A stretch of DNA of 64,000 nucleotides from an uncultured Opitutia bacterium. GTDB taxonomy: Bacteria; Verrucomicrobiota; Verrucomicrobiia; Opitutales; Opitutaceae. A program made the translations under genes and the position numbers. The notes beneath the pieces are model-generated. The model was not told where the DNA came from. It did not search any database and saw only the letters and a program-made list of their open reading frames with translations. The stretch lies in assembly GCA_903896015.1 (NCBI GenBank), contig CAITWF010000043.1, forward strand, positions 62,001-126,000, read 5' to 3'. The first letter of the stretch is position 1; every line of letters begins with the position of its first letter. Below are positions 26,642 to 35,742 of this stretch, in pieces.

Positions 26642-27361
26642 CTAAGTGCCATTCGGATTCGTCGTCGGCGCGGTACCGGGCGGATTGTTAGTCGCCGCTG
26701 CCGCCGCATTCGGATCGGCGGCCTGCTTTTGTTTATCCTCGTAGGCTTTGCGCTGCGCCATGCCGATCTCAAGGAGATCACTGACGAGCATCCGGGCTTC
26801 CTCCTCCTGGCGTGCAACTGAAAGGGGGGCGGCGGGTTGTGCGGGCGTCGGCGCAGCGCTGGTCGGAGCGATCGTCGTGGGCGCGCTGGCGGCGGGATCG
26901 GTGGCGGCATCGGAGCCGGGCGGCGGTGGCTGCACTTTTTGAAATATGGGCGCGGGTGTCGCGAAGTTCGCCACCGGTTGCGGTGCGGCCAGCATTGCAG
27001 CGTTGCCGGCGGCCGTGCCTTTCGATTGGCGCAGCTTCAGGAGTTTGTTCACCCCGCCGATCGTGGCCATGACTTGATCGCGTTTCGCGTCGTAGCTCAT
27101 CGCGCTCATGCCGTCGGCGTTGCCCCCAAGCGGAATCCAGTGATGCTTTTTTCCCTGTGTGTCGTAGAGGTCGATTTCGGTGCGGTCACCGATCGTTCGG
27201 ACGGCGGCGAACTCGATCGTCTCGCCCGGCGCGGTCGCGGGATCGAAGGGGCCTGCCGTGGGGAGGAACGGCGAACTTTTCGGCAGCGCCGCCTCGGCCG
27301 CGCCCAGCGTCACACCCGCGAAAGCGAGCGCAGCAGCGAGGAAAAGTCGGCCGGAGTTCAT
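26642..27361 (-). CDS. Secreted/periplasmic hypothetical protein, Pro/Ala/Thr-rich
   Basis: 239 residues. An N-terminal signal peptide is obvious (MNSGRLFLAAALAFAGVTLG, cleavage near residue 23). Residues about 45-110 form a small beta-like domain with EIDLYDTQGKKHHWIPLG and YDAKRDQVMATIGGVNKLL, similar in layout to small periplasmic domains I associate with verrucomicrobial genomes. The rest is low complexity: Pro/Ala/Thr runs at 125-180, a short charged helix (ARQEEEARMLVSDLLEI) and an Asn/Pro/Thr tail. No function recognised. No link to the flanking methyltransferases is evident beyond position. Confidence 0.7.
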   Translation of the reverse strand: MNSGRLFLAAALAFAGVTLGAAEAALPKSSPFLPTAGPFDPATAPGETIEFAAVRTIGDRTEIDLYDTQGKKHHWIPLGGNADGMSAMSYDAKRDQVMATIGGVNKLLKLRQSKGTAAGNAAMLAAPQPVANFATPAPIFQKVQPPPPGSDAATDPAASAPTTIAPTSAAPTPAQPAAPLSVARQEEEARMLVSDLLEIGMAQRKAYEDKQKQAADPNAAAAATNNPPGTAPTTNPNGT

Positions 27362-27430
27362 CTGTTCTAAGACGATGGTGCCTCGACAACGCTACGTCAA
27401 ACGCGCGGTGGAGGAGTTTCCGGCGCGACT

Positions 27431-28225
27431 TCAGACTTTTCGTGCCGTGAGCAGGAGGGCGCTGCCGTGGACATTCGGCTGCTGCTGCAGGTGAAAATCA
27501 CCGAAGCCGAAACGCTGGAGCGCGGCGAGGATGTCGGGCTTTTCCATCCAGTAGCTGTAGAGTTCGCCGCCGCCGCAGAAGCCTTTCCAGTCCAGCGAGG
27601 CACCATAGTTGAACTTGTGCACGACGTGCTTGAAGCCCGCGTGTTCCATCGGCGTGGCGGGTGAGAATCGTTTGTCCGGCTCGGGCAGCGCAGCAATGAA
27701 CTCAGGGTCGTAGAACACCGTCCACAGGAAGATCGCGTTGCAACGTTTCGCGAGCAGTTCGAGCAGCTCGACCGGATTCGTCTGGTGGTAGAGAATGCCG
27801 CAGGCGACGCCGATATCGAAGGTGCGATCGGTCGTGCGCAGGAACTCTAGGCAGTCGCCGAGCAGAAAACGAACGCGTGCGCTCATGCCGAAGGTCTCCT
27901 TTGCAATCAGGCACTTCAGGTAGGCGCGCGTCGCTGCCTCGACGGCGGTGACGGATTTCGAGCCGAGTCGATCGAGGAAATAGGTGTGGCCGCCTTCGAG
28001 GGGTCCGAGTTCCAGGACGTCGCGGCCGACGAAGCCGCCGCTCAATCCCATTTCGCCGAAGCGATCCCCGGCCCAGATGAGGCGCGGATCGTCGAAGAGC
28101 GGCGTCGCGCCGGCTTTGAGCTCGGGGCGGCTCGCGGGAGGCGACGACGACCATTCACCCGCGAAGACATCGAGGGCGTTTTGATCGGAGGGGGCGACGC
28201 CGAAGAAATTTTTGAAGTCGGACAT
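27431..28225 (-). CDS. SAM-dependent methyltransferase-like protein
   Basis: 264 residues from the ATG at 28225 (MSDFKNFFGVAPSDQ). The SAM loop is a variant, LELGPLEGGHTYFL, followed by VTAVEAATRAYLKCL and FDIGVACGILYHQTNPVELL, which place it among class I methyltransferases of the type found with glycosyltransferases. A glycine-rich CGGGELYSYWM segment lies near the C-terminus. The start is preceded by CTTCC and three 9-base repeats rather than a Shine-Dalgarno. Substrate unknown. Confidence 0.82.
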   Translation of the reverse strand: MSDFKNFFGVAPSDQNALDVFAGEWSSSPPASRPELKAGATPLFDDPRLIWAGDRFGEMGLSGGFVGRDVLELGPLEGGHTYFLDRLGSKSVTAVEAATRAYLKCLIAKETFGMSARVRFLLGDCLEFLRTTDRTFDIGVACGILYHQTNPVELLELLAKRCNAIFLWTVFYDPEFIAALPEPDKRFSPATPMEHAGFKHVVHKFNYGASLDWKGFCGGGELYSYWMEKPDILAALQRFGFGDFHLQQQPNVHGSALLLTARKV

Positions 28226-28239
28226 GGAAGACGTTCGTC

Positions 28240-28266
28240 CACGAAACACACGAAATTCACGAAAGG
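28240..28266. repeat. Three direct 9-base repeats upstream of a methyltransferase gene
   Basis: CACGAAA recurs at 28240, 28249 and 28258 with exact 9-base spacing (units CACGAAACA, CACGAAATT, CACGAAAGG). It lies 14 bases upstream of the methyltransferase start at 28225 and in the gap after the protease gene. It looks like a fragment of a dispersed intergenic repeat rather than coding sequence. Confidence 0.7.
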
Positions 28267-28307
28267 AAACGCGGAATTTTTGCCACCGATTGCGGCGACC
28301 GCTCGGC

Positions 28308-31300
28308 CTACGGCACATCGTAGATCTCGACCAGCGCGAGGCCGCTGGAGCCATCGGCGCTGCGGACGACGGCAGTGTAGCTGCCGGGCGCGAGCGTGAC
28401 GAGCAGGACGGAGTCGTTTGTCGTGGTGAACTTGAATGCGCCGGTCGCAGTGAACGCGGCGATCAGGTCGGCACCGCCGCCCCAGTCGTTGTTGGAGCGC
28501 AGCAGCACGCTTTGACCGTCGTAAAGCTCGAGCTGCGGATCGGCGAGCACGCCACCGACGCCGAGCGTGGTCAGCGCGGGCCCGAGGCCGCGGATGAGGA
28601 CGGTCTTGCCGACGTTGCCCGAGATAGTGAAGCCGGCGGTGAGCGTGCCGGTCGCGGTGACTTGCGCGCTGCTGGAGAGGTTGATCAGTTTCGCGCCGGT
28701 GCCGATCGCGGTGTCGTAGACTTCGGCGAGGGCGAGGCCGGAGCCGGGGCCGGTGATTTGCACGGTGTAGTTGCCGGCGGCGAGAGTGGCGAGGAGCGCG
28801 GCGTCCTTCGTCGGCGCGGTGCCGAGGGGAAATGCGCCGGTTTGGGCGAACGCGGTGATGAGCTCGGAGGTGGCGCCCCAGCCGCTGTTCGTCGCGATGC
28901 TCTTGGAGTTGCCGTCGAAGAGGGCGAGCGCTGGATTGGCGAGCGTGCCGGAGACGCCGAAGGCGGCGAGGCCGGGACCGATGCCGCGGACGAGGAGCTT
29001 TTTCGCGGGCGAACCGCTGAGCACCAAGCCGAGCGTGAGCGGAGCGCTATTGCCCGCGGTGGTCTGCACGGAGAGATTGGTGAGCAGTGCGGGCACGGCG
29101 GTCGTGGTACGCACGGTGGCGGCGCCGCTCGTGACGGTGCCGCCGGCGCCGGTGATGGCGACGGAGTAACTGCCGGCGGACGCGACCGTGACTGCGCTCG
29201 CAGTGTAGGTCGCGCCGGTTGCGCCGGCGATCGTCGCGCCGTCTTTGCTCCATTGGAAGGTGAACGGGCCGGTGCCGCTGGCGACGGCGTTGAGGACGAG
29301 GGTGCCACCGAGGCCGACCGTCTGAGACTGAGGCGACTCGACGATCACGGGGAGTAGAACGGCGCGACTCATACGCGTCGTGCCCTGGCGGAACATCGGC
29401 CACGCTGAGCCGGCCGCGCCCTGCCCGAGATCGATCGCGTAGAGTTTGGCGTCGTTGCTACCGAAGTAGAGGCGGTTGTTGACCAGCAACGGTGAGGAGC
29501 GGACGGTCTGGCCGGTGGCGTAGGTGCGCTGGAGGGTGCCGTCGGGATTGATGGCGTAGACGAGCGAGTCGTAGGCGCCGATGTAGATCGTGCCGTCGGC
29601 GCCAACCGCCGGGGAGCAGGCGCGGACTTGATCGCCGAGAGCGAACGTCCAGCGGAGCGCGCCGGCGCTGGTGAGCGCGTAGAGATTTTTATCGTAAGCG
29701 GCGAAATAGATCGTGCCATCGGGCGCGAGCGCGGGGGAGGACGAAATGCTGGTCTTGGGTGAGGCGGTCCATTTCCACTTCTGGGTGCCGCTGGGATTCA
29801 GCGCATAGAAACTGCCGGAGAGCGTGCCGAAGTAGATCGTGCCGTCGCCGCCGATCGCGGGCGTGGTGTAGACGTCGTCGTCGGGGGTGAAGGTCCATTT
29901 CGACGTGCCGTCGGGATTGACGGCGTAGAAATTTCCGCCGGCGCCGCCGAGGTAGATCGTGCCGTCGAGCGCGAGCGCGGGCGAGACGTAGGTGATGGCG
30001 TTGACGGCGAGGCTCCATTTTTTCGTCGCGGCGGCGCCGGCATCGGCGAGCGCGTAGAGCGTCGTGTCGTCGTGGAAATAGATCGTGCCGTCGGGCGCGA
30101 TGGCGGGCGAGGAGATAATCGGGGTGGTGGCGGTGAAACGCCACTTGCGCGTGCCGTTGGTCGAACTGAGCGCGTAGAAAAACGCGTTGCTCGATCCAAT
30201 GTAGACGGTGCCGTCGGGGCCGACGGCGGGCGAGGCGACGTCGAAGGGCGCGGTGGAGCCGGCATTGAAGGTCCATTTTACGGTGCCGTCGGGATTGAGG
30301 GCATGCACGCGGCCTTCGATTGCGAGGCTATCGCTGCTGGAGCCGGCGCCGACGTAGATCGTGCCGTCACTCGCGGCAGCGGGCGAGGACATCATCGCGC
30401 CAAGCGTCGCGTATTCCCACGCGCCGTCGACGAGCGTGAGCGTGAAGTCGCCGCCGTCCGCCGTGGTGTCGTCGACCATAAAATAATAGGTCTGGCCGGC
30501 GATGGCGTTGAAGCCGACCAGCGCATCGGTGTCGTAGTAGCCGGAAAACGTGGTGGTGGTCGCGTTGTCATTGGCGGCGACGAGCGTGAGGGCGTTGACG
30601 GCTGAGCCGGTGAAGACGGCGGCGGTCGTGTCAATCTGCGCGGCGAACGCGGAGAGGAGGAAGTGGCCGGACTTCGGCGCGACCCATTTATACCAGACGC
30701 TGTTGCCGGCGGACGTGGAGATGGGCTTGGGTTCGCCCGTCTCACTCGTGGCGTTTAGGTTGTTGCCGGTCACGAGGAAACTCGCGCCGCTGACGACCTG
30801 CGCTTTCGCGAAGGTGTCGTTCGCGGGCACGCTGCCAATTTTCAATACGGTCTGGCCGGTCGCGCCGCCTTTGCCGTCAACCGCGATTTGGTAGGTCGTG
30901 CCGGCGGTGACGTTGAGCGTGACGCGGCTGGTGGTGACGCCGGCGGCGGTGTCGTCGCTGCTGCCAACCGGCACGAGGGTGGAGACGGAGTTTCCGGTGT
31001 AGACGGCGAGCAGAGTGTCATAGCCGCTGCCGTCGGTGTCGAACGTCACGATCGTCGAAGAGGGCGCGGTCCACGTCCACCAGAGCGAGGCGCCGCCGGT
31101 GACGCCGGCGTGGGCGGGCTCGCCGGCCTCGGAGGTTGCGCCGATGTTCGAGGAGCGCACGCGGATGTTGGCGCCGGCGAGCGTGGCGCGGGAGGCGAAG
31201 TTGTCGTTGAGCGGGCCGTTGGCAGACGGATCGAGCGTGAGGGCGGCGGCGAGATTCAGCCGGCCGCCGCTCTGCACTTTGCCGGAAAGCGTGGCCAGCG

Positions 31301-32576
31301 GCGTGACTGAGCGGAGCAAGCGGTTGATTGTCTGGCGATAGGTGTCGTTGGGGAATTTCGCCTTGAGCAACGCGAGCGCGCCCGTGACGTGCGGCGCGGC
31401 CATCGAGGTGCCGCTGAGCGTGGTGGTGCTCGTGTCGGACGTGTTATAGGTCGAAAGAATCTTGTCGCCCGGCGCCGCGAGATCGACGGTGCCGGAGCCG
31501 AAATTGGAAAACGTCGTGAGCTTGTCGGTGGCGTCGCTAGCGGCGACGGTCACAATGTTGTCGAGGAGGTAGCCGGCGGGATAATCGCCGCCGTTGTCGG
31601 TGCTGAAGCCGTTGCCGCTGCTGTCGCCATTTCCGGCCGCTGCGACGAAAATGATCCCGGCGGTGCGAACGGCGGCGAGGGCGGTGTATTCCGCGGCGGA
31701 GTAGGTCGAGTCGCCGAAGCTGCCGTTAATGATCGCGGCGCCATGCGCGATGGCGTAGTTGAGGCAGGCGAGCTCGTCGGACTGCGCACCGCCGCTCGTG
31801 CCGAGAAATCTAAGCGCCATCAACTGCACTTTCCAAGCGACGCCGGTAGTGCCGACGGTGTTGTTGCCGAAGGCGCCGATGATCCCGGAGACGTGCGTGC
31901 CGTGCCCGTCGGTATCGGTGGGCGTGCCGCTCGTGACGCGGCCCGTGCCGCTGATGTAGCTGATCCCGTTGATATCGCCGCTCGAGGACGGGTTGGGATT
32001 CCTCCACAGATTCGCGACGAGATCGGTGTGGGTCAGCCGGATGCCGGAATCGAGCACGGCCACGACGACGTTCGGGGCATCATGCAAAATATCCCAAGCG
32101 GCCGGCGCGTGGATGTCGGCGCCGGCGGTGCCGCCGGTCTGGCCGGTGTTGTTCAGGCCCCACTGTAGCGGAAAGCTCGGATCATTCGGCACGATGCGCG
32201 CGTGGCGGAGGTAGTCGGGCTCGACAAAATCATAACGACCCGTGGCCTTCAGCTTCGCGACCGATTGGGCGACGCTCTGGCCAGCAGGAATCTTCAACAC
32301 GCGCAAATCGCCGAAGCGCGCAAATTTTTGATTCATCGTATAGCCTTCGCCCGGCTCGGCGGCATCCGCGCGGTCGCGGTGGCTCGCGTGCGGCTTCGCG
32401 AGCACGACGGCGTCGCGGTAGCCTTGCGCGATCTCGGCCGGCGTGAATTCGCCGGTGGCGTTCGCGGCGCTGTTGTTCGTCGTTCCGCCGCCCAAGCTGG
32501 CGCGCGCGGCAGACGCGACCGTGCAAAGGAGAAACAGGGCGGCGAAGGCGAAACGGCGCGGCGTCACAGAGGACAT
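28308..32576 (-). CDS. Secreted subtilisin-like (S8) protease with beta-propeller and tandem C-terminal modules
   Basis: 1422 residues from the ATG at 32576. Signal peptide about residues 1-26; propeptide-like region to about 130; S8 catalytic domain about 135-450 with Asp176 (VVAVLDSGI), His225 (DTDGHGTHVSGI), oxyanion Asn316 (AAAGN) and Ser391 (LSGTSMAAPHVTGA), so all catalytic residues are present. Two pre-peptidase C-terminal-like beta domains (about 455-580 and 585-716) follow, then a PQQ-type beta-propeller with DGTIYxG repeats (about 725-1055), an Ig-like domain (about 1076-1156), and two copies of a 125-residue module (1165-1289, 1297-1422) marked LLVRGIGP and VLIRGLGP. Predicted to act outside the cell or at its surface. 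Monocistronic by position. The C-terminal module may be an anchoring or sorting domain. Confidence 0.92.
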   Translation of the reverse strand: MSSVTPRRFAFAALFLLCTVASAARASLGGGTTNNSAANATGEFTPAEIAQGYRDAVVLAKPHASHRDRADAAEPGEGYTMNQKFARFGDLRVLKIPAGQSVAQSVAKLKATGRYDFVEPDYLRHARIVPNDPSFPLQWGLNNTGQTGGTAGADIHAPAAWDILHDAPNVVVAVLDSGIRLTHTDLVANLWRNPNPSSSGDINGISYISGTGRVTSGTPTDTDGHGTHVSGIIGAFGNNTVGTTGVAWKVQLMALRFLGTSGGAQSDELACLNYAIAHGAAIINGSFGDSTYSAAEYTALAAVRTAGIIFVAAAGNGDSSGNGFSTDNGGDYPAGYLLDNIVTVAASDATDKLTTFSNFGSGTVDLAAPGDKILSTYNTSDTSTTTLSGTSMAAPHVTGALALLKAKFPNDTYRQTINRLLRSVTPLATLSGKVQSGGRLNLAAALTLDPSANGPLNDNFASRATLAGANIRVRSSNIGATSEAGEPAHAGVTGGASLWWTWTAPSSTIVTFDTDGSGYDTLLAVYTGNSVSTLVPVGSSDDTAAGVTTSRVTLNVTAGTTYQIAVDGKGGATGQTVLKIGSVPANDTFAKAQVVSGASFLVTGNNLNATSETGEPKPISTSAGNSVWYKWVAPKSGHFLLSAFAAQIDTTAAVFTGSAVNALTLVAANDNATTTTFSGYYDTDALVGFNAIAGQTYYFMVDDTTADGGDFTLTLVDGAWEYATLGAMMSSPAAASDGTIYVGAGSSSDSLAIEGRVHALNPDGTVKWTFNAGSTAPFDVASPAVGPDGTVYIGSSNAFFYALSSTNGTRKWRFTATTPIISSPAIAPDGTIYFHDDTTLYALADAGAAATKKWSLAVNAITYVSPALALDGTIYLGGAGGNFYAVNPDGTSKWTFTPDDDVYTTPAIGGDGTIYFGTLSGSFYALNPSGTQKWKWTASPKTSISSSPALAPDGTIYFAAYDKNLYALTSAGALRWTFALGDQVRACSPAVGADGTIYIGAYDSLVYAINPDGTLQRTYATGQTVRSSPLLVNNRLYFGSNDAKLYAIDLGQGAAGSAWPMFRQGTTRMSRAVLLPVIVESPQSQTVGLGGTLVLNAVASGTGPFTFQWSKDGATIAGATGATYTASAVTVASAGSYSVAITGAGGTVTSGAATVRTTTAVPALLTNLSVQTTAGNSAPLTLGLVLSGSPAKKLLVRGIGPGLAAFGVSGTLANPALALFDGNSKSIATNSGWGATSELITAFAQTGAFPLGTAPTKDAALLATLAAGNYTVQITGPGSGLALAEVYDTAIGTGAKLINLSSSAQVTATGTLTAGFTISGNVGKTVLIRGLGPALTTLGVGGVLADPQLELYDGQSVLLRSNNDWGGGADLIAAFTATGAFKFTTTNDSVLLVTLAPGSYTAVVRSADGSSGLALVEIYDVP

Positions 32577-32674
32577 GGTCAGGAAGTTGCGCCGTGGGAC
32601 AAGCCCGGCAACGGCAAGTGTCGGGAAAAATTTTCGCGGCGCATCTAACTTTTTTTGCGACTGCGCGTCGCGGT

Positions 32675-33736
32675 TCAGGCTTTGGGCCGGCGGCGCCACG
32701 CCTCGACGATCTGGCGAATCGTTTCCTCGAGTGACTGCGTGATGTCCCACGCCGGATAGTGCGCGCGCATCTTCCGTAGATCGGAATAGTAGCAGATGTG
32801 ATCGCCGGCGCGGTTTTGATCGACGTAGGAGAAGACCTGCGCCCGGCCGGAGAATTTTTCCGCGATCTTAAACGCCTCCAGGATCGAGGTGCTATTGGCC
32901 TTGCCGCCGCCGAGGTTGTAGACCTCGCCGGCGCGCGGCGCGACAACGAACGCCGCCATGAAGCGCGCCACGTCGAGCGAGTGGATGTTGTCGCGCACCT
33001 GCTTGCCCTTGTAGCCGAACATGCGGTATTCGCGGCCCTCAAGGTTGCACTTCACGAGGTAGCTAAGGAAGCCGTGCAGCTCGACGCCACTGTGGTTTGG
33101 GCCGGTCAGGCAGCCGCCGCGCAGCGCACAGGTCGGGAGATTAAAATAGCGGCCGTACTCCTGCACCATGACGTCGGCCGCGACCTTGCTCGCGCCGAAC
33201 AGCGAGTGCTTCGATTGATCGATCGTGAAGGTCTCGGCGATGCCGTGCTCATAGTCGGGATCGGCGTAGTCCCAGCGCGTCGGCATTTCCTTCAACGCGA
33301 TCCGGTTCGGGGCGTCGCCATAGACCTTGTTCGTGCTCATGTGCACGAACGGCGATTCGGGCGCGGCCTGCCGCGCGGCTTCGAGGAGATTGAGCGTGCC
33401 GACAGCGTTGGTGTCGAAATCGTCGAACGGAATCGCCGCCGCGCGATCGTGCGAGGGCTGCGCGGCCGTGTGCACGATCACGCTGGGCTCCACGTCGCGC
33501 ACGAGCGCGAGCACGCCCGCGCGATCGCGGATGTCGAGTTCGTGGTGGACGAAGCCGGGCAACTCAGCGGCGAGGCGCGACTGGTTCCAGCGCGTATCGC
33601 CCTGCGGCCCGAAGAAGACGGCGCGCTGATTGTTATCGACACCGTGGACGGTATAGCCGAGTTCGCGCGAAAAATAGGTGCAAACCTCCGAGCCGATGAG
33701 CCCGGAGGAGCCGGTAACGAGCAGCGTCTTCTTCAT
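32675..33736 (-). CDS. NAD-dependent epimerase, CDP-tyvelose/paratose 2-epimerase-like, Phe at catalytic Tyr site
   Basis: 353 residues from the ATG at 33736. NAD loop [25 protein letters not shown]; then [12 protein letters not shown], where the Y-x-x-x-K Tyr is Phe180 and Lys184 is kept; and [18 protein letters not shown] followed by [14 protein letters not shown]. These blocks resemble CDP-tyvelose/paratose 2-epimerases, in one branch of which, as I recall, Phe is normal. Likely inverts C2 of an activated sugar. It is the terminal gene of the minus-strand run from 36653 and ends 98 bases before the protease start. Confidence 0.82.
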   Translation of the reverse strand: MKKTLLVTGSSGLIGSEVCTYFSRELGYTVHGVDNNQRAVFFGPQGDTRWNQSRLAAELPGFVHHELDIRDRAGVLALVRDVEPSVIVHTAAQPSHDRAAAIPFDDFDTNAVGTLNLLEAARQAAPESPFVHMSTNKVYGDAPNRIALKEMPTRWDYADPDYEHGIAETFTIDQSKHSLFGASKVAADVMVQEYGRYFNLPTCALRGGCLTGPNHSGVELHGFLSYLVKCNLEGREYRMFGYKGKQVRDNIHSLDVARFMAAFVVAPRAGEVYNLGGGKANSTSILEAFKIAEKFSGRAQVFSYVDQNRAGDHICYYSDLRKMRAHYPAWDITQSLEETIRQIVEAWRRRPKA

Positions 33737-33743
33737 GCGAAGG

Positions 33744-34982
33744 TTAGCGTGGCGGAGTCCGCCCCGGATAATCAAGCACCCAGCCCTCGGGAAGAATCGG
33801 GATTTTTGCGGGCACGCCGCGCCGGATCGCATCGCAGTGGTCGGCCCAGTGATAATCGGGCGGCGCGGGCTCGGCGTGGTGCGGCAGCTCTAGCAGCACT
33901 GCGACAAGGCAAAGGCCGCGGGCGGCTAGGGCGACGAAACGCGGACGCGCGTCGAGCTCCCAAATCAGTAGCCACGCGAGGAGGATTCGCGGGATGAAAA
34001 AATAGCTGTCGCCATTCGCAAGGTCGGGCGTCTCCCACGTGTCGGGCCGGATGCGCAGCAGCGTCGCGGGCGTGATGAGCGCGAGCGCCACGAGGATCTG
34101 CAAGCGCAGCGCGCGCCGCGGATCCGGCCGCAACGCCCATAGCGCGAGCGCCCCGATCGATCCGACGCCGATCGCGGCGAGCGCGGGCCAGGGCAGCGCG
34201 AGTGCGGCGCGGGTGCCGAACAGCGGCCACACCACGAGTCGGCTGCCAACGACCGTCAGCAGCATTGAGAGGTGCCACGGCTCAGCGGGCTGCGTGAAAT
34301 GCTGGCGTCCGGTCGTCGCGACGAACCACGCCTGCGTCGCCGCGCACGCGCCGGCCACGAGCAGCACGATGAGCGTGTCGCGATTTTTCTCCCGCCACCA
34401 GCGCGCCACGAACAGCGGTAGAAACACAATCACGAACGGCCCCGTCAGCCCGACCACGGCGAGAATCGCGAGATCGCCGACGCGTTGCGACGTGGTCGTC
34501 GGGCGCGCGATCAGCGTTTGCAGCAGCAGGAAAAACGCCGTGAGCCAGTGGAGGTTGGTGAGGTTGAGGAAAACTTCGCCGGTATTCGCGGCCAGTACGA
34601 ACGCGAGGATGAGCCACAGTTTGCCCGGCAACTCGAGTCGCGGCGAGGTGAATCGCACGAACAGCGCCACCGCCACGAACAGCGCCGCGCTGTTATAGAG
34701 CAGCGGCCATTGCGCGACATCGGAGACGCGACTCACACCCCATGCAATCACGCGCGGCAGCAGGTGAAGGTAGCCGCGGTAGGGCAGGAACAACGCGCCG
34801 GCACCGTGCTTGTCGTTGTCGACGAGGTGCACGCTGCCATCCTCGGCCCAGAGCTGCGGCGTGGTGAGCGCCCACGGCTTGTGCGCGATGAGCAGAAAAT
34901 ACGCGGCGACAATCGCCCACCAAACGGGTGGTAGCGTGCGCGACGCACGGGCGGGCGGCGACGCGTCGGCGGTCGCGGTCAT
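33744..34982 (-). CDS. Polytopic membrane protein of unknown function
   Basis: 412 residues with about 9-10 hydrophobic segments. Near the N-terminus [16 protein letters not shown] and [15 protein letters not shown] form a conserved loop that is repeated in the paralogue at 42541-43800 (QFWAEDGWFYWW, PYAGYLHTVPRLVA). Both proteins continue with NLxNLxW and GLTGPFxIxxxPLF blocks. The acidic WAED after the first helix is placed like the catalytic acid of GT-C enzymes, so lipid-linked-sugar transfer is possible but unproven. Starts 4 bases after the GT2 stop and ends 7 bases before the epimerase, so it is in the same operon. Confidence 0.75.
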   Translation of the reverse strand: MTATADASPPARASRTLPPVWWAIVAAYFLLIAHKPWALTTPQLWAEDGSVHLVDNDKHGAGALFLPYRGYLHLLPRVIAWGVSRVSDVAQWPLLYNSAALFVAVALFVRFTSPRLELPGKLWLILAFVLAANTGEVFLNLTNLHWLTAFFLLLQTLIARPTTTSQRVGDLAILAVVGLTGPFVIVFLPLFVARWWREKNRDTLIVLLVAGACAATQAWFVATTGRQHFTQPAEPWHLSMLLTVVGSRLVVWPLFGTRAALALPWPALAAIGVGSIGALALWALRPDPRRALRLQILVALALITPATLLRIRPDTWETPDLANGDSYFFIPRILLAWLLIWELDARPRFVALAARGLCLVAVLLELPHHAEPAPPDYHWADHCDAIRRGVPAKIPILPEGWVLDYPGRTPPR

Positions 34983-34986
34983 GCGC

Positions 34987-35742
34987 TCACAACCGCACGC
35001 AGCGGTATTTCACGAGCGCCCACATCCACGTCAGCGGATCGCGGAACATGGTGATCTTTTTCCCTTCCTTGAACGACCGCGACTTGTAGCTGATCGGAAT
35101 TTCGATCGGGCGGTGGCCCTTGCGGACGAGTTTGATCAGGAGTTCCCAGTCGAAGTCGAAGCGGTTGCACTCGAACGTGAGCCCGTCGAGGCAGTCGCGG
35201 CGGAATACTTTATACATCGTGAACGGATCGCGCAGCCAGATGCCGAGCGACACGTTGATCATGAGCGTGAAGGTCCAGTGCGCGGTGTTGAGCAGCAGCG
35301 CGTGCAGCGGTTGGTCGTCGAACTTGCGCATCGCCCAGCCGCCGGTGCCGTGACGCGAACCGAGCACAAACGCCTGCCGCCCCGCCGCGATCGGCGCGAG
35401 GAGGATATCGTAGTCGGCGAGATCGTATTCGAGATCGGCGTCCTGAATCAGCATCACTTCGCCGGTCGCATGCTTGAAACCTTCCCGCACGGCGTGGCCC
35501 TTGCCGCTCGGTTTGTCCTCGAGGACGACCTTCACGCGCGGATGATTTTGGTAACCGATCACGATGTCGCGCGTGCCGTCGGTCGAGTTGCTCTCGACCA
35601 TGATGATTTCGAGTTCCCAACCGGGAATCGTCTTCGCGACGATCGCGTCGAGCGACTCCTTCGCGGTGGCGCGCTCGTTGAATACCGGCACGACGACGGA
35701 TAACACGCGGGGCTTCGCTGCGCTGGCGGCGGATGCGCTCAT
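34987..35742 (-). CDS. GT2 glycosyltransferase
   Basis: 251 residues; the ATG at 35742 overlaps the methyltransferase stop as ATGA, which decides the start. GT-A motifs: LSVVVPVFNERATAKESL, IIMVESNSTDGTRDI and MLIQDADLEYDLADY with the DAD metal site, then FDFDWELLIKLVRKGH. The C-terminal FRDPLTWMWALVKYR is typical of this DPM1-like subgroup, without real membrane helices. Co-transcribed with the methyltransferase upstream and the polytopic protein downstream, it may charge the lipid carrier used by that protein. Confidence 0.88.
   Translation of the reverse strand: MSASAASAAKPRVLSVVVPVFNERATAKESLDAIVAKTIPGWELEIIMVESNSTDGTRDIVIGYQNHPRVKVVLEDKPSGKGHAVREGFKHATGEVMLIQDADLEYDLADYDILLAPIAAGRQAFVLGSRHGTGGWAMRKFDDQPLHALLLNTAHWTFTLMINVSLGIWLRDPFTMYKVFRRDCLDGLTFECNRFDFDWELLIKLVRKGHRPIEIPISYKSRSFKEGKKITMFRDPLTWMWALVKYRCVRL

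Noticed and set aside
29420-30420. Apparent tandem DNA repeats
   Set aside because: Periodic similarity comes from the propeller repeats (DGTIYxG) of the protease and is explained by protein structure, not by a separate repeat element or CRISPR.
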